Counted from the stretch's first letter, positions 38,264-47,910 are shown. The stretch: 64,000 bases of DNA from Sedimentisphaerales bacterium (GCA_016932895.1 JAFGCA010000494.1:1-64000), one strand, 5' to 3'. Made by a program: numbers and translations. Notes: generated by a model from the sequence alone, not told the origin.

Positions 38264-38293
38264 TTGACATCGACGCGCAGGTTGTGCTATGAT
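38264..38293 (+). promoter_or_regulatory. Sigma70-type promoter of the triple-LamG gene
   Basis: A perfect TTGACA (38264-38269), an 18-nt spacer and TATGAT (38288-38293) lie about 160 nt before the ATG, leaving a long leader of about 150 nt. Confidence 0.65.
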
Positions 38294-38451
38294 GACATGG
38301 TCAGCGGGAAGGAGTGCCGACGTGGAGTGTACATGGGAAATCACGATCATGTTTTTTCGTTTTCAGGGGGCACAAGACGACTCCGACAGACGAACGGCTA
38401 TGTCATGTTCGCGCGGGTATTAATCGCAACTGATTTGGAAAGGTGAAAGTG

Positions 38452-41178
38452 ATGAAAAAGCTGACATTGCTATGGTTGGTCATGTCGGCGCTTGCGCTGC
38501 CGGCAGCGCACGCCGAAGATGGCTTGGTTGCCTATTGGCCCTTTGATACGGATTTCACCAACGCCGAAGGCACGGCAAGTCACGACGGGATTCCCGCCGG
38601 GACAGCGGCGATCTCATCGGAGGACGTTAAGGTTGGAGCGGGAGCGTTAAAGATTGACGATAACACCACAACCGCGAACCACGTGACGGCGCTCGGCGAT
38701 TTTGTCGGCCCGGCCCCGGTGGTCAACACGGTGGTCGGCTGGTACAAGTACTCGGACATCAGCGGCGACGGTTCCGACGCCCGCAACTTCATCTGGGAGA
38801 CGCAGCCAACCTACTCTCTGTCCTTTGGCATTCGCGACGGCGCGGCAGGGAAATACTCTCAGTGGTACTTCGACACGGAGGGTGGCGCCATAAACGGCGC
38901 AGGCCCCACCGTGAATGACGGTCAATGGCACCACGCAGCCGTAGTCTGGAACAGCATTCGCGGCCATATCAAGTACTATCATGACGGAGCCTTGCTCGAC
39001 ACCGTTGCGATCGACAAGGACAATAATCCGGATCTGGGGCAGGCGGGATTCAACATGGGGACGCATCGCGCAGCCGATGGAGGACGCAACTGGGACGGCT
39101 ACCTGGACGAAATTGCCATCTTCAGCGTAGAACTCAATGAGGACCAGGTCGCCGCTCTCTACAGTAGCTCCGATACCATCAATCCACTCAACGTGCTGAC
39201 GGAAGTCCCCGAACTGGCCACGTACCTGATCAGTCCGGTAGATACCAGGATATACAAAGAAGACGTTGTTCTCGCCTGGGACAAAAACCCGGTGGGAGAC
39301 TGGACCTACGACGTCTGGCTGGGCACAGACCCCAACGCCCTGTCGATCCTGGCCTCGGGCATCTCGGAAACGCAATACCGCCCCGCAGACCTGGTTGGGG
39401 GAACAACGTACTATTGGAAGGTCACTGCGTCGTCCGAATTGGGCGCCGCCGAATCAGACGTCGCCTATTTCGAAGTCTATGAGAACCAGGGCCTGGTAGC
39501 CTATTGGCCGTTCGACCAGGACTACGCGAACGCCCAGGGCGACAGCCGCTACGACGGCGTCGAAATCGACAACGGCAACAGTGTGGATATTTCGTCGGAG
39601 GACGTCAAGAGAGGAAGTGGCGCACTGAAAATCAACGACGACGATCCGCTCACGTACGGGCTCATCCAGATCGAGGAAAACCCGTTCTTCGGTGGCCAGA
39701 AAACGTTGAGCATCGCAACGTGGTACAAGTACAAGGACATCGCCGGTGAGGGCTCCGTCGACCGACCTTTCGTGTTCGAAACCGCTCCGAACAATGCCGT
39801 CAGTTACGGAACGCGCTTCGAAGACGATGGCCTGGACGTCGGGGAATGGTACCTGCGCGGAACACCCGGCTTCAGCGATGTTAGCGGTCCGATCGATTCG
39901 AACGAGACATGGCACCACGTGGCGCTCGTCTACGACGCGGTCAAAGGCAATGCCAAATTCTATTTTGACGGTGCGCTGCGGGACTATGTGCAAGGCGATC
40001 CCTACCAGGGGCTTGGCGATGGCTTGCTGGCCGACGAGACCCTCAATATCGGCGACTTCCGCGATGGCGACGGGGGCCGCATGTTTGACGGCTACATCGA
40101 CGACATGGCCGCCTATGATGTGGCGCTGTCCGGCAAACAGGTCAAGGCCATTTACGACGGGACCTACGAAGGCCAGACCATTACACCGGCCAACGTGCTG
40201 GATGTCATCAGCGACGTCTATGCCAAGGACCTCTATCCGGTAGGAGGAAAAATCCCGCTCGGCGCCACGTTGAGTTGGGAACCGCCGACGGACGTGGACG
40301 ACCCCGAGTACCACGTCTACTTCGGCACCGATCCCGACACCGTTCTGGATGCTGAGCATGTGATCACCTCGGAAACCAGTGTCGAAGTTGCGCTGGAAGC
40401 CGGGACACAGTACTACTGGAAAGTCGACGTGGTCTCCGGCTCCGACGTTTTCGCAGGGGACTTGACGGAGTTCAGCACCGTTGAAGGCCTGATCGCGTAC
40501 TACCCCTTTGACACGGGTTTTGCCAATGCTCAGGGCAATTCACTCTACGACGGCGAGGCGATCGGCCACGTCGAGGCCTCAAGCGACGATGCCGTCGTCG
40601 GCAGTGGATCGCTGAAGATCGACGACTGGAGCGATACGGCGATTCTGGTCACGATCGAACCGTCCCCGGTGATGGCCGGTCAAAAACAGCTTACCGTCAC
40701 CGGCTGGTACAAATTCAAGGACATCAATGCCGACGGCGCAGACGCCCGCCCCTTCGTGCTCGAGAGCAACGACTACCACATCAGCTACGGCCTGCGCTGG
40801 GAGGATGACATGCTCGACGGCGGCGAATGGTATTTCCGGGGCTCTCCGGGATTCTCCGACACCAGCGGCCCCCTGATCACGCCGGAAGATCCCTGGCACC
40901 ATTTCGCGCTCGTCTATAACGCCGACCAGGGATACGCCGAGTTCTACTTCGACGGAGAGCTTCGGGATCACTACGACGCGGATCCCGGAACCGGCCTGAA
41001 TGAAACCACCTATATCAACATCGGCGATTACCGGGCCCGTGATGGCGGCCGAAACTTCGATGGATATATCGACGACGTCGCCTTCTTCGATGTGATTCTC
41101 AACGCCAATCAGATCAAGGCGATGTATGACAACCCCGACACCATCAACGGTGGCAACATCCTGGATCAGGACCTGTAA
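38452..41178 (+). CDS. Secreted triple-LamG (concanavalin-like) protein
   Basis: The ATG at 38452 follows AAAGGTG by 6 nt; a GTG three codons earlier would cut into that site. The 908-residue product has a signal peptide (MKKLTLLWLVMSALALPAAHA) and three repeats of about 330, 330 and 230 residues, each starting with the box G-L-[VI]-A-Y-[WY]-P-F-D. Each repeat holds a LamG jelly-roll domain (WHHxALVYNxxxGxAxFYFDG, then GYIDDxAxFDVxL). In the first two a fibronectin-like domain follows (YDVWLGTDPN...TYYWKV). It probably binds carbohydrate outside the cell. It precedes a prepilin-like gene by about 140 nt, a pairing often seen in planctomycete genomes. Confidence 0.87.
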   Translation: MKKLTLLWLVMSALALPAAHAEDGLVAYWPFDTDFTNAEGTASHDGIPAGTAAISSEDVKVGAGALKIDDNTTTANHVTALGDFVGPAPVVNTVVGWYKYSDISGDGSDARNFIWETQPTYSLSFGIRDGAAGKYSQWYFDTEGGAINGAGPTVNDGQWHHAAVVWNSIRGHIKYYHDGALLDTVAIDKDNNPDLGQAGFNMGTHRAADGGRNWDGYLDEIAIFSVELNEDQVAALYSSSDTINPLNVLTEVPELATYLISPVDTRIYKEDVVLAWDKNPVGDWTYDVWLGTDPNALSILASGISETQYRPADLVGGTTYYWKVTASSELGAAESDVAYFEVYENQGLVAYWPFDQDYANAQGDSRYDGVEIDNGNSVDISSEDVKRGSGALKINDDDPLTYGLIQIEENPFFGGQKTLSIATWYKYKDIAGEGSVDRPFVFETAPNNAVSYGTRFEDDGLDVGEWYLRGTPGFSDVSGPIDSNETWHHVALVYDAVKGNAKFYFDGALRDYVQGDPYQGLGDGLLADETLNIGDFRDGDGGRMFDGYIDDMAAYDVALSGKQVKAIYDGTYEGQTITPANVLDVISDVYAKDLYPVGGKIPLGATLSWEPPTDVDDPEYHVYFGTDPDTVLDAEHVITSETSVEVALEAGTQYYWKVDVVSGSDVFAGDLTEFSTVEGLIAYYPFDTGFANAQGNSLYDGEAIGHVEASSDDAVVGSGSLKIDDWSDTAILVTIEPSPVMAGQKQLTVTGWYKFKDINADGADARPFVLESNDYHISYGLRWEDDMLDGGEWYFRGSPGFSDTSGPLITPEDPWHHFALVYNADQGYAEFYFDGELRDHYDADPGTGLNETTYINIGDYRARDGGRNFDGYIDDVAFFDVILNANQIKAMYDNPDTINGGNILDQDL

Positions 41179-41250
41179 ACCGCCGAAGGTGGGGAACGAT
41201 CGAAGATCAGCAGGTGCGAATGATGGCCTGGCGTTGCATGTACACATCCG

Positions 41251-41279
41251 GGTATGCTCGAGGGAGTCGGGCATACCCT
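41251..41279 (+). terminator. Hairpin between LamG and pseudopilin genes
   Basis: GGGTATGC (41251-41258) pairs perfectly with GCATACCC (41272-41279) around a 13-nt loop. A T-rich stretch interrupted by C and A follows. It may be an attenuating terminator before the pseudopilin gene, or a processing site. Confidence 0.45.
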
Positions 41280-41316
41280 TCTCTACTGTTTCGTTGACGG
41301 GAGGTCGCATAGGCTC

Positions 41317-42099
41317 ATGAAACAGAGAAATGCCTTTACGTTAATCGAGCTGCTGGTGGTGATCGCCGTCATTGCCCTGCTGCTCGCCATTTTGCTGCCT
41401 TCTCTCTCTCGCGCGCGGGAACAGGCGAAGACTGTCTACTGCGCAAACAACCTGAAGAACATCAACCTGGCGATTCTGATGTACGCCGAGGACAACGATG
41501 GCAAGACGCACCACTCTCCCAACCAAGGATTGTGGTATACGTTTGAAACCACTGCCAGCGGATTGGCTAAGACGTCCAACATGATCGACAAGGACCACAG
41601 TCTCGCCTATTGGGGCGTCGCCTACTATCCCTACTGCGAGGAAGCGGACACGTTCGTATGCCCGTCTTCAAAGTACATGGATGACCTGGGCGACTACGCC
41701 AACTCCGAGCTCTTTTGGGACGGCACCTACGGCCTCAACGGCTTCCTGAGCGGTCGCGACAAAAAGCGACTCGTCCTGCAGACCCCGCGTCCCGGCGAGC
41801 GCATCCTGGCCATGGATCACATCGAGCACTTCCTCGAGAACAACGACAACGGGGATATGCTGCATATCAAGGAAGGACAGCGTATCAATCTGGGCCAGTG
41901 GCGACAGCAAACGACCAATCTGGCGTACAACACGCCCGAGCACTACCCCGATCCTCTCGGGCAAATCTTCCGGCACGGGCGGCGCGCCAATCTCCTCTGG
42001 CTCGACGGCCATATCTCCAACATCAAGGAATCCCGGGGCATCGAGGTCCCTCCGTACTGGTTCTGTGGCGATGCCCCCAGCGATACGCGCGCCGATTGA
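41317..42099 (+). CDS. Prepilin-like protein with H-X9-DG C-terminus
   Basis: I start at the ATG at 41317, which gives a textbook type II pseudopilin N-terminus: basic MKQRNA, then F-T-L-I-E with the conserved glutamate, then a hydrophobic helix ([20 protein letters not shown]). A prepilin peptidase would cleave before the phenylalanine. The 260-residue protein ends with [13 protein letters not shown], an H-x9-D-G motif found in the large planctomycete family of such proteins. It likely is a minor pseudopilin or surface-fibre protein. The hairpin upstream separates it from the LamG gene. Confidence 0.88.
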   Translation: MKQRNAFTLIELLVVIAVIALLLAILLPSLSRAREQAKTVYCANNLKNINLAILMYAEDNDGKTHHSPNQGLWYTFETTASGLAKTSNMIDKDHSLAYWGVAYYPYCEEADTFVCPSSKYMDDLGDYANSELFWDGTYGLNGFLSGRDKKRLVLQTPRPGERILAMDHIEHFLENNDNGDMLHIKEGQRINLGQWRQQTTNLAYNTPEHYPDPLGQIFRHGRRANLLWLDGHISNIKESRGIEVPPYWFCGDAPSDTRAD

Positions 42100-42146
42100 G
42101 CGGCGGCAGGCATGCTCGAAGAACTTCACAGGAAAGCAGATGCCCG

Positions 42147-44621
42147 CTATGGCAGCGATGAAGGGGCAGTCCAGGACTCGATCCTGCTTTTGCTTGCTTC
42201 CTCCGTTCCTCCGTATCGCCCCAGATTCACGCGTCGCCCGTTGGGGGCCAGCTCCTGGTCGTAGGGCATGTAGATGCTGCCTCTGTCCACGCAGGGACTT
42301 GTCGTCTCGTCTTCCACCCACATCTCCCCATGAAGTCGTCCACCTGCGCTCTGCAAATGATAGTCTCCCTCGCTGGCGAAGGCAGGATCGGCGAAGAATG
42401 ACTGCACATCACTGAGAGGCGAAGACTCTTGCTGCCACGAGGCGAGGTCCGAGTAGACCCTTCCCTCGATGTCGCCGAACACGGCGCTGTTGTTGTGATA
42501 GTAACAGTTGTTACTGAAATGGCCGGGCACAGGCGACGTGCCTGCCCAAAGGCAGGCGGCACCGGGATTCGACACCACGAGGACGGAGTTGCGGACCGAC
42601 ACGCCGTTGGCGTTCTCGCAGCGCAGCGCCGCCCCCGTGCTCCGGGCGAATGTACAGTTTCCGACCCGAACGACTCCTGCGCCTCCGTCTTCAGAGGCCG
42701 GACGGTTCGAGAATTCGAGCCCGTACGTGCCGCCGACGGTCAGCACGTTCCTGATTTCGAGATCTGCCCCGACCCCGACGCTCAGCAGACCTACCTGTCT
42801 GTAGTTCTCCACGTCGCATCTTTCGATGCGGCAATGTCTGGGTTCCACAAGCCGCACACCACATTCACCGCCTCTGATCCGAAAGGAACGTACGATTACG
42901 TGCGACGTATGGTCCAGAGAGATACAAGCACTGCCCTGTGCATGGCCCTGCCGGAAAAGGATCGTGTCGCGACCAGTTCCCTGGAGTATGACGGCTTGCT
43001 CTTTCGTGCCACTACACGAAGTATCCAGTTCAACATCCGTCCCCAGCAAATAATTGCCCCGGTCAACACAAATGACACTTCCCGGACCGATCTGGCACGT
43101 AGAGACAACCGCTTGGATGCTGGACTTTGGCGACCAGGGAAACAATCCACTGTTTGTGTCATCACCGGCCGCCGTACACCAAACGTCACCGAAGACGCTG
43201 GCATCATTCACGAAGTAGAGCGTGTTGGGGGATTTCGGGTTGCTCCCGTAGATCTGAATCTCATCGACATCCGTTATGCCGTCGTGGTCTGAGTCAGTCT
43301 CCGTCGGGTCGGTTCCGCACCAATACTCTCTTCGATTGGGCAAGGAATCTCCATCCGTCAGATCATCTTCGCCAGAGAACAGAAGGTGTCCAAGCCAATC
43401 CAGTTCCCACGCATCAGCCAGCCAATCCACATCAGCATCCTCCGCCGGACCAAAGATGGAATACTCCGCGACGTTGGGTACCGTCACTCGCATCGAGGGG
43501 TTGTCCATACCACGTGTCCCGTCGGTATATGCGGGCCCGACCCACTCGTATTTGTCGTTGGCATCCTCTCTGCGCAGCGTGAGGTCGTATTTGCTGGGAA
43601 AGACGTGCAGGACCCGGGGGGTGATGCCATAATCAATGCCGTCCAGGAATGCTTGGGCGCCCGAAGGGACGCTGTCCACAATCAGGTGGTCCTGGAGCGC
43701 TTGCGCTTGGGCGAGTGGACCAGCCGCCTCATGCGGATCGTGGTCCATGAGCAGGGTCCAGAACATCATCCACGGTATCTCCGGAACGTTGGGTTCCAGA
43801 GCCGCCGCGTCTTCGAGACACTCCATCGCGTTCCTTTGCGCCTCTGTTCTGTATTGCTCCACGGTGTATAGAAAGACACCGTCCTGGAAGTGCTGTGCCG
43901 CTTGCTCGTTGTGAAAGCCTATGCCGGGTCCTCGCATGTGCTGGAGATTGTAGGCCGCCAGGTGACGCGCCATGTCGTTGGGATCCGTCGAATTGATGAC
44001 CGTATAGAAGTCCGACTCAGCGTACCGCGTGTTCCCTTGTTTGGCACAAGCGATGCCGCGTGCGATCCGCGCGCGATGATGATTGGGGTCGTACCTCAAC
44101 GCTCGCGTATAGCTGTCGTTTGCGTCATCGAACCGCTGCAGCTCATCATACACCCAACCCAGATTATACCAGAGGCGGGCATTGCCCGGATCGTTCGGAT
44201 CGAGAGCCAATTGGAGCCCTTGCCTGAGAATCTCCTCCGCTTCGTTGAATTTCCTCTGTGCAGCAAGGCACTTGCCCATGTTGATATAGGGAGAAACATA
44301 ATTCGGATCGAGCTCCATCGCGTCGTTGAAATCAGTGATCGCGTCGTCGAACTTTCCCAGGTGAAACCTCGCCAGCCCTCTGTTGTTGTAGGCAATTTCA
44401 TAGTCTTCGTCCAGTTCGATTGCTGCGGTGAAATGCTTCTCGGCGCTGACGTAATCGCCCCAGAAAAACCATTGGTTCCCGTAGTACACACGGCCCACAG
44501 CGTAATTGTCGTCGGCCACAAGCGGGCCAGCAGCACAGAGACAACAGAAGACAGGCCACAGACAAGAAAGGACGTTTGGGGGAATGCGACATCGAAACGT
44601 TGGCATAGGCGAAGTATTCAT
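42147..44621 (-). CDS. Secreted TPR / PEGA / beta-helix protein
   Basis: The 824-residue product has an N-terminal export segment (CLWPVFCCLCAAGPLVA). TPR helices span about residues 40-210 (AIELDEDYEIAYNNRGLARF, DDAITDFNDAMELDPNY). A PEGA-like domain lies near 330-370 (LIVDSVPSGAQAFLDGIDYG), and calcium-binding thrombospondin-3-type repeats near 430-460 (DTDSDHDGITDVDEI). A right-handed parallel beta-helix fills the rest (HVIVRSFRIRGGECGVRLVE). The ATG lies about 10 nt after GAGG. It is the last gene downstream of the radical-SAM peptide cluster, 116 nt after the Cys-rich gene. It could display, bind or export the modified product, but this is inference from position only. Confidence 0.82.
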   Translation of the reverse strand: MNTSPMPTFRCRIPPNVLSCLWPVFCCLCAAGPLVADDNYAVGRVYYGNQWFFWGDYVSAEKHFTAAIELDEDYEIAYNNRGLARFHLGKFDDAITDFNDAMELDPNYVSPYINMGKCLAAQRKFNEAEEILRQGLQLALDPNDPGNARLWYNLGWVYDELQRFDDANDSYTRALRYDPNHHRARIARGIACAKQGNTRYAESDFYTVINSTDPNDMARHLAAYNLQHMRGPGIGFHNEQAAQHFQDGVFLYTVEQYRTEAQRNAMECLEDAAALEPNVPEIPWMMFWTLLMDHDPHEAAGPLAQAQALQDHLIVDSVPSGAQAFLDGIDYGITPRVLHVFPSKYDLTLRREDANDKYEWVGPAYTDGTRGMDNPSMRVTVPNVAEYSIFGPAEDADVDWLADAWELDWLGHLLFSGEDDLTDGDSLPNRREYWCGTDPTETDSDHDGITDVDEIQIYGSNPKSPNTLYFVNDASVFGDVWCTAAGDDTNSGLFPWSPKSSIQAVVSTCQIGPGSVICVDRGNYLLGTDVELDTSCSGTKEQAVILQGTGRDTILFRQGHAQGSACISLDHTSHVIVRSFRIRGGECGVRLVEPRHCRIERCDVENYRQVGLLSVGVGADLEIRNVLTVGGTYGLEFSNRPASEDGGAGVVRVGNCTFARSTGAALRCENANGVSVRNSVLVVSNPGAACLWAGTSPVPGHFSNNCYYHNNSAVFGDIEGRVYSDLASWQQESSPLSDVQSFFADPAFASEGDYHLQSAGGRLHGEMWVEDETTSPCVDRGSIYMPYDQELAPNGRRVNLGRYGGTEEASKSRIESWTAPSSLP

Positions 44622-44737
44622 GGTTCATTGCCTCATAGTGCGCCAATAGTGTATTCGTGCCTGTCACTCACGCCTGACATCCGGCACGCGCCGTGGTCTT
44701 CCCTTTGGAAAGACCCGTCCTGGAACAGCCCTACACG

Positions 44738-45160
44738 TCACCATACACATATTGGAACAGGAACAGCCATACACGAGCACACACATACCGGATCGCACCC
44801 TGGAAATCCACCGCCTCCAGGCCCGCCAGAGTCCGTACTTGTGCATGCAGGAACAGTGACCGGACACGTGTCGTAGCCCGGGTAGAAGTGCCCTCCTGCA
44901 TGATACACGACCATATTACAAACACACACTTCAATGGGCACGCAATTGCAGATCGTGCGCCCATAGGCCGCCTGTTCCCTGACCCCTGAGGCCGAGAGTC
45001 CCGCATCGGGTCCGCTGAGCTCCTCATCAAGCACGGGCTTCACAAACGCGCGAAGATCGGACACTGCGTAGACTTGCGGCGGCTCATCGTTTGGCTGCAC
45101 GTCACTGTTGATTAATGTATGATCAACTACCCTGTGATCTTTATCTTCTCCCATGCCCAT
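44738..45160 (-). CDS. Candidate Cys-rich RiPP precursor
   Basis: The 140-residue product (or 138 from a second ATG at 45154, which sits better behind GAGGAG) splits into two contrasting halves. Residues 1-70 are acidic and hydrophilic with no cysteine, like a leader (NDEPPQVYAVSDLRAFVKPV). Residues 71-140 hold 11 cysteines, at 71, 73, 79, 81, 99, 106, 122, 126, 128, 130 and 138, in C-x-C pairs (TICNCVPIEVCVC, CDPVCVCSC) around a GGPGGGG spacer. The gene follows a radical SAM/SPASM maturase and a PqqD-like protein on the same strand, the usual company of sactipeptide- or ranthipeptide-type precursors. I know no named family. A plain Cys-rich secreted protein is unlikely because there is no signal peptide. 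Confidence 0.65.
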   Translation of the reverse strand: MGMGEDKDHRVVDHTLINSDVQPNDEPPQVYAVSDLRAFVKPVLDEELSGPDAGLSASGVREQAAYGRTICNCVPIEVCVCNMVVYHAGGHFYPGYDTCPVTVPACTSTDSGGPGGGGFPGCDPVCVCSCMAVPVPICVW

Positions 45161-45201
45161 GACTCCTCATACTCAGCGTGGCCTGCCTCCACAGTGCTTT
45201 C

Positions 45202-45285
45202 TCAATGCCGAGCGTTTCGGAATTGTCGCAGATTCTCGATGTCACGCAGACACGCAGTGCGCTCCGGCCGATCATCACGTGACAT
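45202..45285 (-). CDS. Possible 27-residue ORF between maturase and precursor
   Basis: An ATG at 45285 lies inside the end of the radical SAM gene, 9 nt after a strong AAGGAGG, and opens a 27-codon frame (MSRDDRPERTACLRDIENLR and seven more residues). The excellent ribosome site is unexpected inside a coding end. The peptide is charged and has no recognisable domain. It may be a real leaderless small protein, or a site that re-initiates ribosomes for the precursor gene downstream. Confidence 0.35.
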   Translation of the reverse strand: MSRDDRPERTACLRDIENLRQFRNARH

Positions 45286-46630
45286 GAGACAAATCCTCCT
45301 TCGCAGCAAAGGCACGTCCTCGTTTCACGGATCTCTCCAAAATGGCCTTCGTGATTTTCCGGACCATTTGGCAGCGAGCTGCCGCTCCACTCTCGGACGT
45401 GTAGGATTGATGCGCTTTGGCTGGACAGTCACCCAAGCAGTTCCACTTGGCGAAACACTTCTGACAACGCGGTCGCGCATACACGTTCATCATGCGAAGC
45501 TCGGCCAGACGCCTCATATCCAAGACGAAACGACCGGGCCCCGCGTCATATCGCCCGTAATGAAAGACTGCGGCGCGCGGATCGTCAGAGCGGCAGACCT
45601 CGAAGCATGCGGTTACATCGCCTTCGGGAGTCACGGCAAACGCATCCTCCGAACAGCCACAGAAGCTGAGACATGCCCCAGGCAATCTCACGGCGGAGAA
45701 CCGAAGGACCGCACCCTGCTCGCTGGCCCGCGCCCACGCCTGGATGAAATGATCGGCGAAGACTTCCTGAGATGGCACGCCGGACTCCAGGCGACGACAG
45801 CGACCAGTCAAGAAGGCAGGCTCGAAATGCAGGATCCTCGCACCGGTACGGTCCACAAAGAAATCCACCATCTCTGTCATACGTTGCACGTTCAGGGCAG
45901 TAATCGTGGAGCGAATGGAGAAATGCGTCTCATGCTTCCGAAGGACTTCGACGAAAGACATAAGCGCGCCGTAGGACCCGCGGCCGTCGACGAACGGCCG
46001 CTGTTCGTTCTGTATGTCTTCCGGACCATCAAAAGACAAACTCACACTTTGAAACTCCCTGGCGACGAAGTTTGCTCTCTCCTCGGGCATCACCCCATTG
46101 GTCGCAATGCCAAAATGCAGGCCCTTCGCGCCGTCTATTCCGGGCACCGCTCTCGCATAAGACATGGCCCCCACGAGGGTATCCCAGGCAACGGTAGGCT
46201 CGCCGCCACCGTGAAATCCGATGCTCAGCGGAACACCAGCGCGACGCGCATTCCGAGATATGAGATCGATGGCCGCCTTATAGATCGACTCCGGCATTTC
46301 TGCGAACTTATGCTCGCCGGCCTCGGCATAGCAATAGGAGCACCGCAGGTTGCATCGATTTGTCAGAAAGAGCGTAACGTTCGACGGATGAAAATGTCTG
46401 TCTGCTGGCAGCGGAACGGAGGCAGACGGTGCATGCAGCCAGTCAAGTCCGCCGAGACTCTTGATGGCATCGACGTCAACGCAGCGAGCATCGCCTGTCT
46501 CAAGGTATGCCTGTAGCTGACGTACGCAGTCGGCATTGGCATAGACGACCCTCCCCGCCAAAGGGGCATAGACAAGATAACCACCGTCGGACGGCAAGAC
46601 AAACACGTTGCACTGCTGTTCAACTCTCAT
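45275..46630 (-). CDS. Radical SAM/SPASM peptide maturase
   Basis: I start at the ATG at 46630, which overlaps the end of the PqqD-like gene by 11 nt (translational coupling). The 451-residue product opens with about 65 residues of the kind found at the N-terminus of many RiPP radical SAM enzymes (VFVLPSDGGYLVYAPLAGRV). The radical SAM core has C93, C97 and C100 in CNLRCSYC and the GGGEPT glycine box. The C-terminal SPASM region is Cys-rich (LSFCGCSEDAFAVTPEGDV, CQKCFAKWNCLGDCPAKA), fit for two auxiliary Fe-S clusters. Such enzymes crosslink or epimerise ribosomal peptides, commonly forming Cys thioether links. The obvious substrate is the Cys-rich peptide encoded next. Confidence 0.88.
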   Translation of the reverse strand: MRVEQQCNVFVLPSDGGYLVYAPLAGRVVYANADCVRQLQAYLETGDARCVDVDAIKSLGGLDWLHAPSASVPLPADRHFHPSNVTLFLTNRCNLRCSYCYAEAGEHKFAEMPESIYKAAIDLISRNARRAGVPLSIGFHGGGEPTVAWDTLVGAMSYARAVPGIDGAKGLHFGIATNGVMPEERANFVAREFQSVSLSFDGPEDIQNEQRPFVDGRGSYGALMSFVEVLRKHETHFSIRSTITALNVQRMTEMVDFFVDRTGARILHFEPAFLTGRCRRLESGVPSQEVFADHFIQAWARASEQGAVLRFSAVRLPGACLSFCGCSEDAFAVTPEGDVTACFEVCRSDDPRAAVFHYGRYDAGPGRFVLDMRRLAELRMMNVYARPRCQKCFAKWNCLGDCPAKAHQSYTSESGAAARCQMVRKITKAILERSVKRGRAFAAKEDLSHVT

Positions 46631-47180
46631 GGGAGCCGCGCAAACCCTCGTGATCTTTGATTTGGGTATAGTAACACCCTCCCGGTGCAGCCCTCGACAG
46701 ATCGCCACCCGGAACCACATAGCCGCCTGAGACTACAATGGCCAAATCCATAAGCCCCTGCAGGAATTGTGCCGCCTCACCGGCGGGTCGGCCGGTGTTC
46801 TCGGCGTATGCCTCTGCAATGTTTTCTGCGGAACGACTCCCGTTGCAGAGCTGCCACACAAAACGTCCGGTGCGATTGAGTTGGTATCCCAGAAACTCTC
46901 CCTGCCTGTACGTGGTCAGCACAACGGCTCCATCGGGCAGCGGCCAACCCTGGAAAGCAGGATTGTGGCTTGGCTGCGGCGGTAGGGTAACCCGCTCCGC
47001 TTTCGTCGCAGTCTCAGTCAGTTTGCCCTTCGGAGACAGCGTGGTGACCACCATTGCAGCCGAACCCGCGATCAGCGCTCCCCCCAGAACTTTTCCGAAA
47101 TCCCGCCGGCTGAGTTCCGCGATCCTCGGTCTTTCGCTCTCGTATCGAGGACCCTCACGCCCGAATCGTCTCTTCGCCAT
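46620..47180 (-). CDS. PqqD-like protein with Tat/membrane-anchor N-terminus
   Basis: The 186-residue product has a twin-arginine-type motif S-R-R-D-F-G-K (24-30) and a hydrophobic stretch (VLGGALIAGSAAMVV). A PqqD-like fold follows at about residues 85-150 (GYQLNRTGRFVWQLCNGSRS, then AEAYAENTGRPAGEAAQFLQ). PqqD domains are RiPP recognition elements that bind a leader peptide and hand it to the radical SAM enzyme, normally in the cytoplasm. An exported or anchored form is odd. The last 35 residues (GGYVVPGGDLSRAAPGGCYY...) are low-complexity. GAGGA lies 8 nt before the ATG, the SDR gene ends 10 nt upstream, and the radical SAM start lies within its end. Confidence 0.75.
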   Translation of the reverse strand: MAKRRFGREGPRYESERPRIAELSRRDFGKVLGGALIAGSAAMVVTTLSPKGKLTETATKAERVTLPPQPSHNPAFQGWPLPDGAVVLTTYRQGEFLGYQLNRTGRFVWQLCNGSRSAENIAEAYAENTGRPAGEAAQFLQGLMDLAIVVSGGYVVPGGDLSRAAPGGCYYTQIKDHEGLRGSHES

Positions 47181-47190
47181 GCTCCGTTCC

Positions 47191-47805
47191 TCAACTCAAC
47201 AAGATCTCCACGGGTCGTTTCTGCTGACCGACGTATTCCAAGGCACCAACCACCATCTCCACGTCCTCGGGCCGGAGGGGCGGCAATGCCACAAGACTGA
47301 TTTTCGGATTGTGCCCTTGTCTTCTGTATTCGCTCCGCTGGCTTCTCAGAAACGGCACCAGGAACCCCTTCGTGCCGGCGTACAGGGAGGCGCCCTGTCC
47401 CTCCAGGATCCCCGCTACGCTGCCTGTGAGAATCAGATGTGGCCCGCCGTCCAGACAGGAAGGCGCGCAGGTTCGACTGAAAAGCACGGCATGTCTGATG
47501 TTGGCATCGATCGTCTCCTCAATCTGGTCATCGGACAGCGCCCAGAGCGGTTCCGCAAAGCCTGTGCCGCAGGCAGACCACACAACGTCAGGATCGAACT
47601 CGCGGATCATCTCTTTGACACGTCCCTGTCCGGCTTCTGAGTTGATGTCAATCGCCTCGACAGGGAAACGTTTTTCGGCCCGGGCTTTGTCCAGGTCGCG
47701 GCAGAGCCCAATCACGGTGTGCCCGCGCTGAGACAGCGAGACCGCCACTGATAGGCCCAGCCCACTCCCCCGCCCTTTTGTCGTCCCGTAGATCAGCCAC
47801 TTCAT
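47191..47805 (-). CDS. Short-chain dehydrogenase/reductase (SDR)
   Basis: The 204-residue product is a compact Rossmann-fold SDR. The cofactor loop near residues 7-17 reads G-T-T-K-G-R-G-S-G-L-G, slightly longer than the usual TGxxxGxG. The catalytic set is S129 (LTGSVAG) with Y142-x3-K146 (YAGTK). It lacks the longer substrate-binding C-terminus of many SDRs. It is the first gene after a good promoter and precedes the PqqD-like gene by 10 nt. In this setting it may oxidise or reduce a residue of the modified peptide, but that is inferred from position. Confidence 0.82.
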   Translation of the reverse strand: MKWLIYGTTKGRGSGLGLSVAVSLSQRGHTVIGLCRDLDKARAEKRFPVEAIDINSEAGQGRVKEMIREFDPDVVWSACGTGFAEPLWALSDDQIEETIDANIRHAVLFSRTCAPSCLDGGPHLILTGSVAGILEGQGASLYAGTKGFLVPFLRSQRSEYRRQGHNPKISLVALPPLRPEDVEMVVGALEYVGQQKRPVEILLS

Positions 47806-47910
47806 CGAACGTGGTGCCTCTTACTGGCGGCGAGGGGCAACACCCTCTACCTGGAGCTACGCTCTCGACTCCGACGGATCGTACCGCTGGAAGCCGACCC
47901 GAACATACTA

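Noticed and set aside
44731..45030. Alternative frame over the Cys-rich gene
   Set aside because: It has no ribosome site and no leader/core division, while the 140-codon frame has both.
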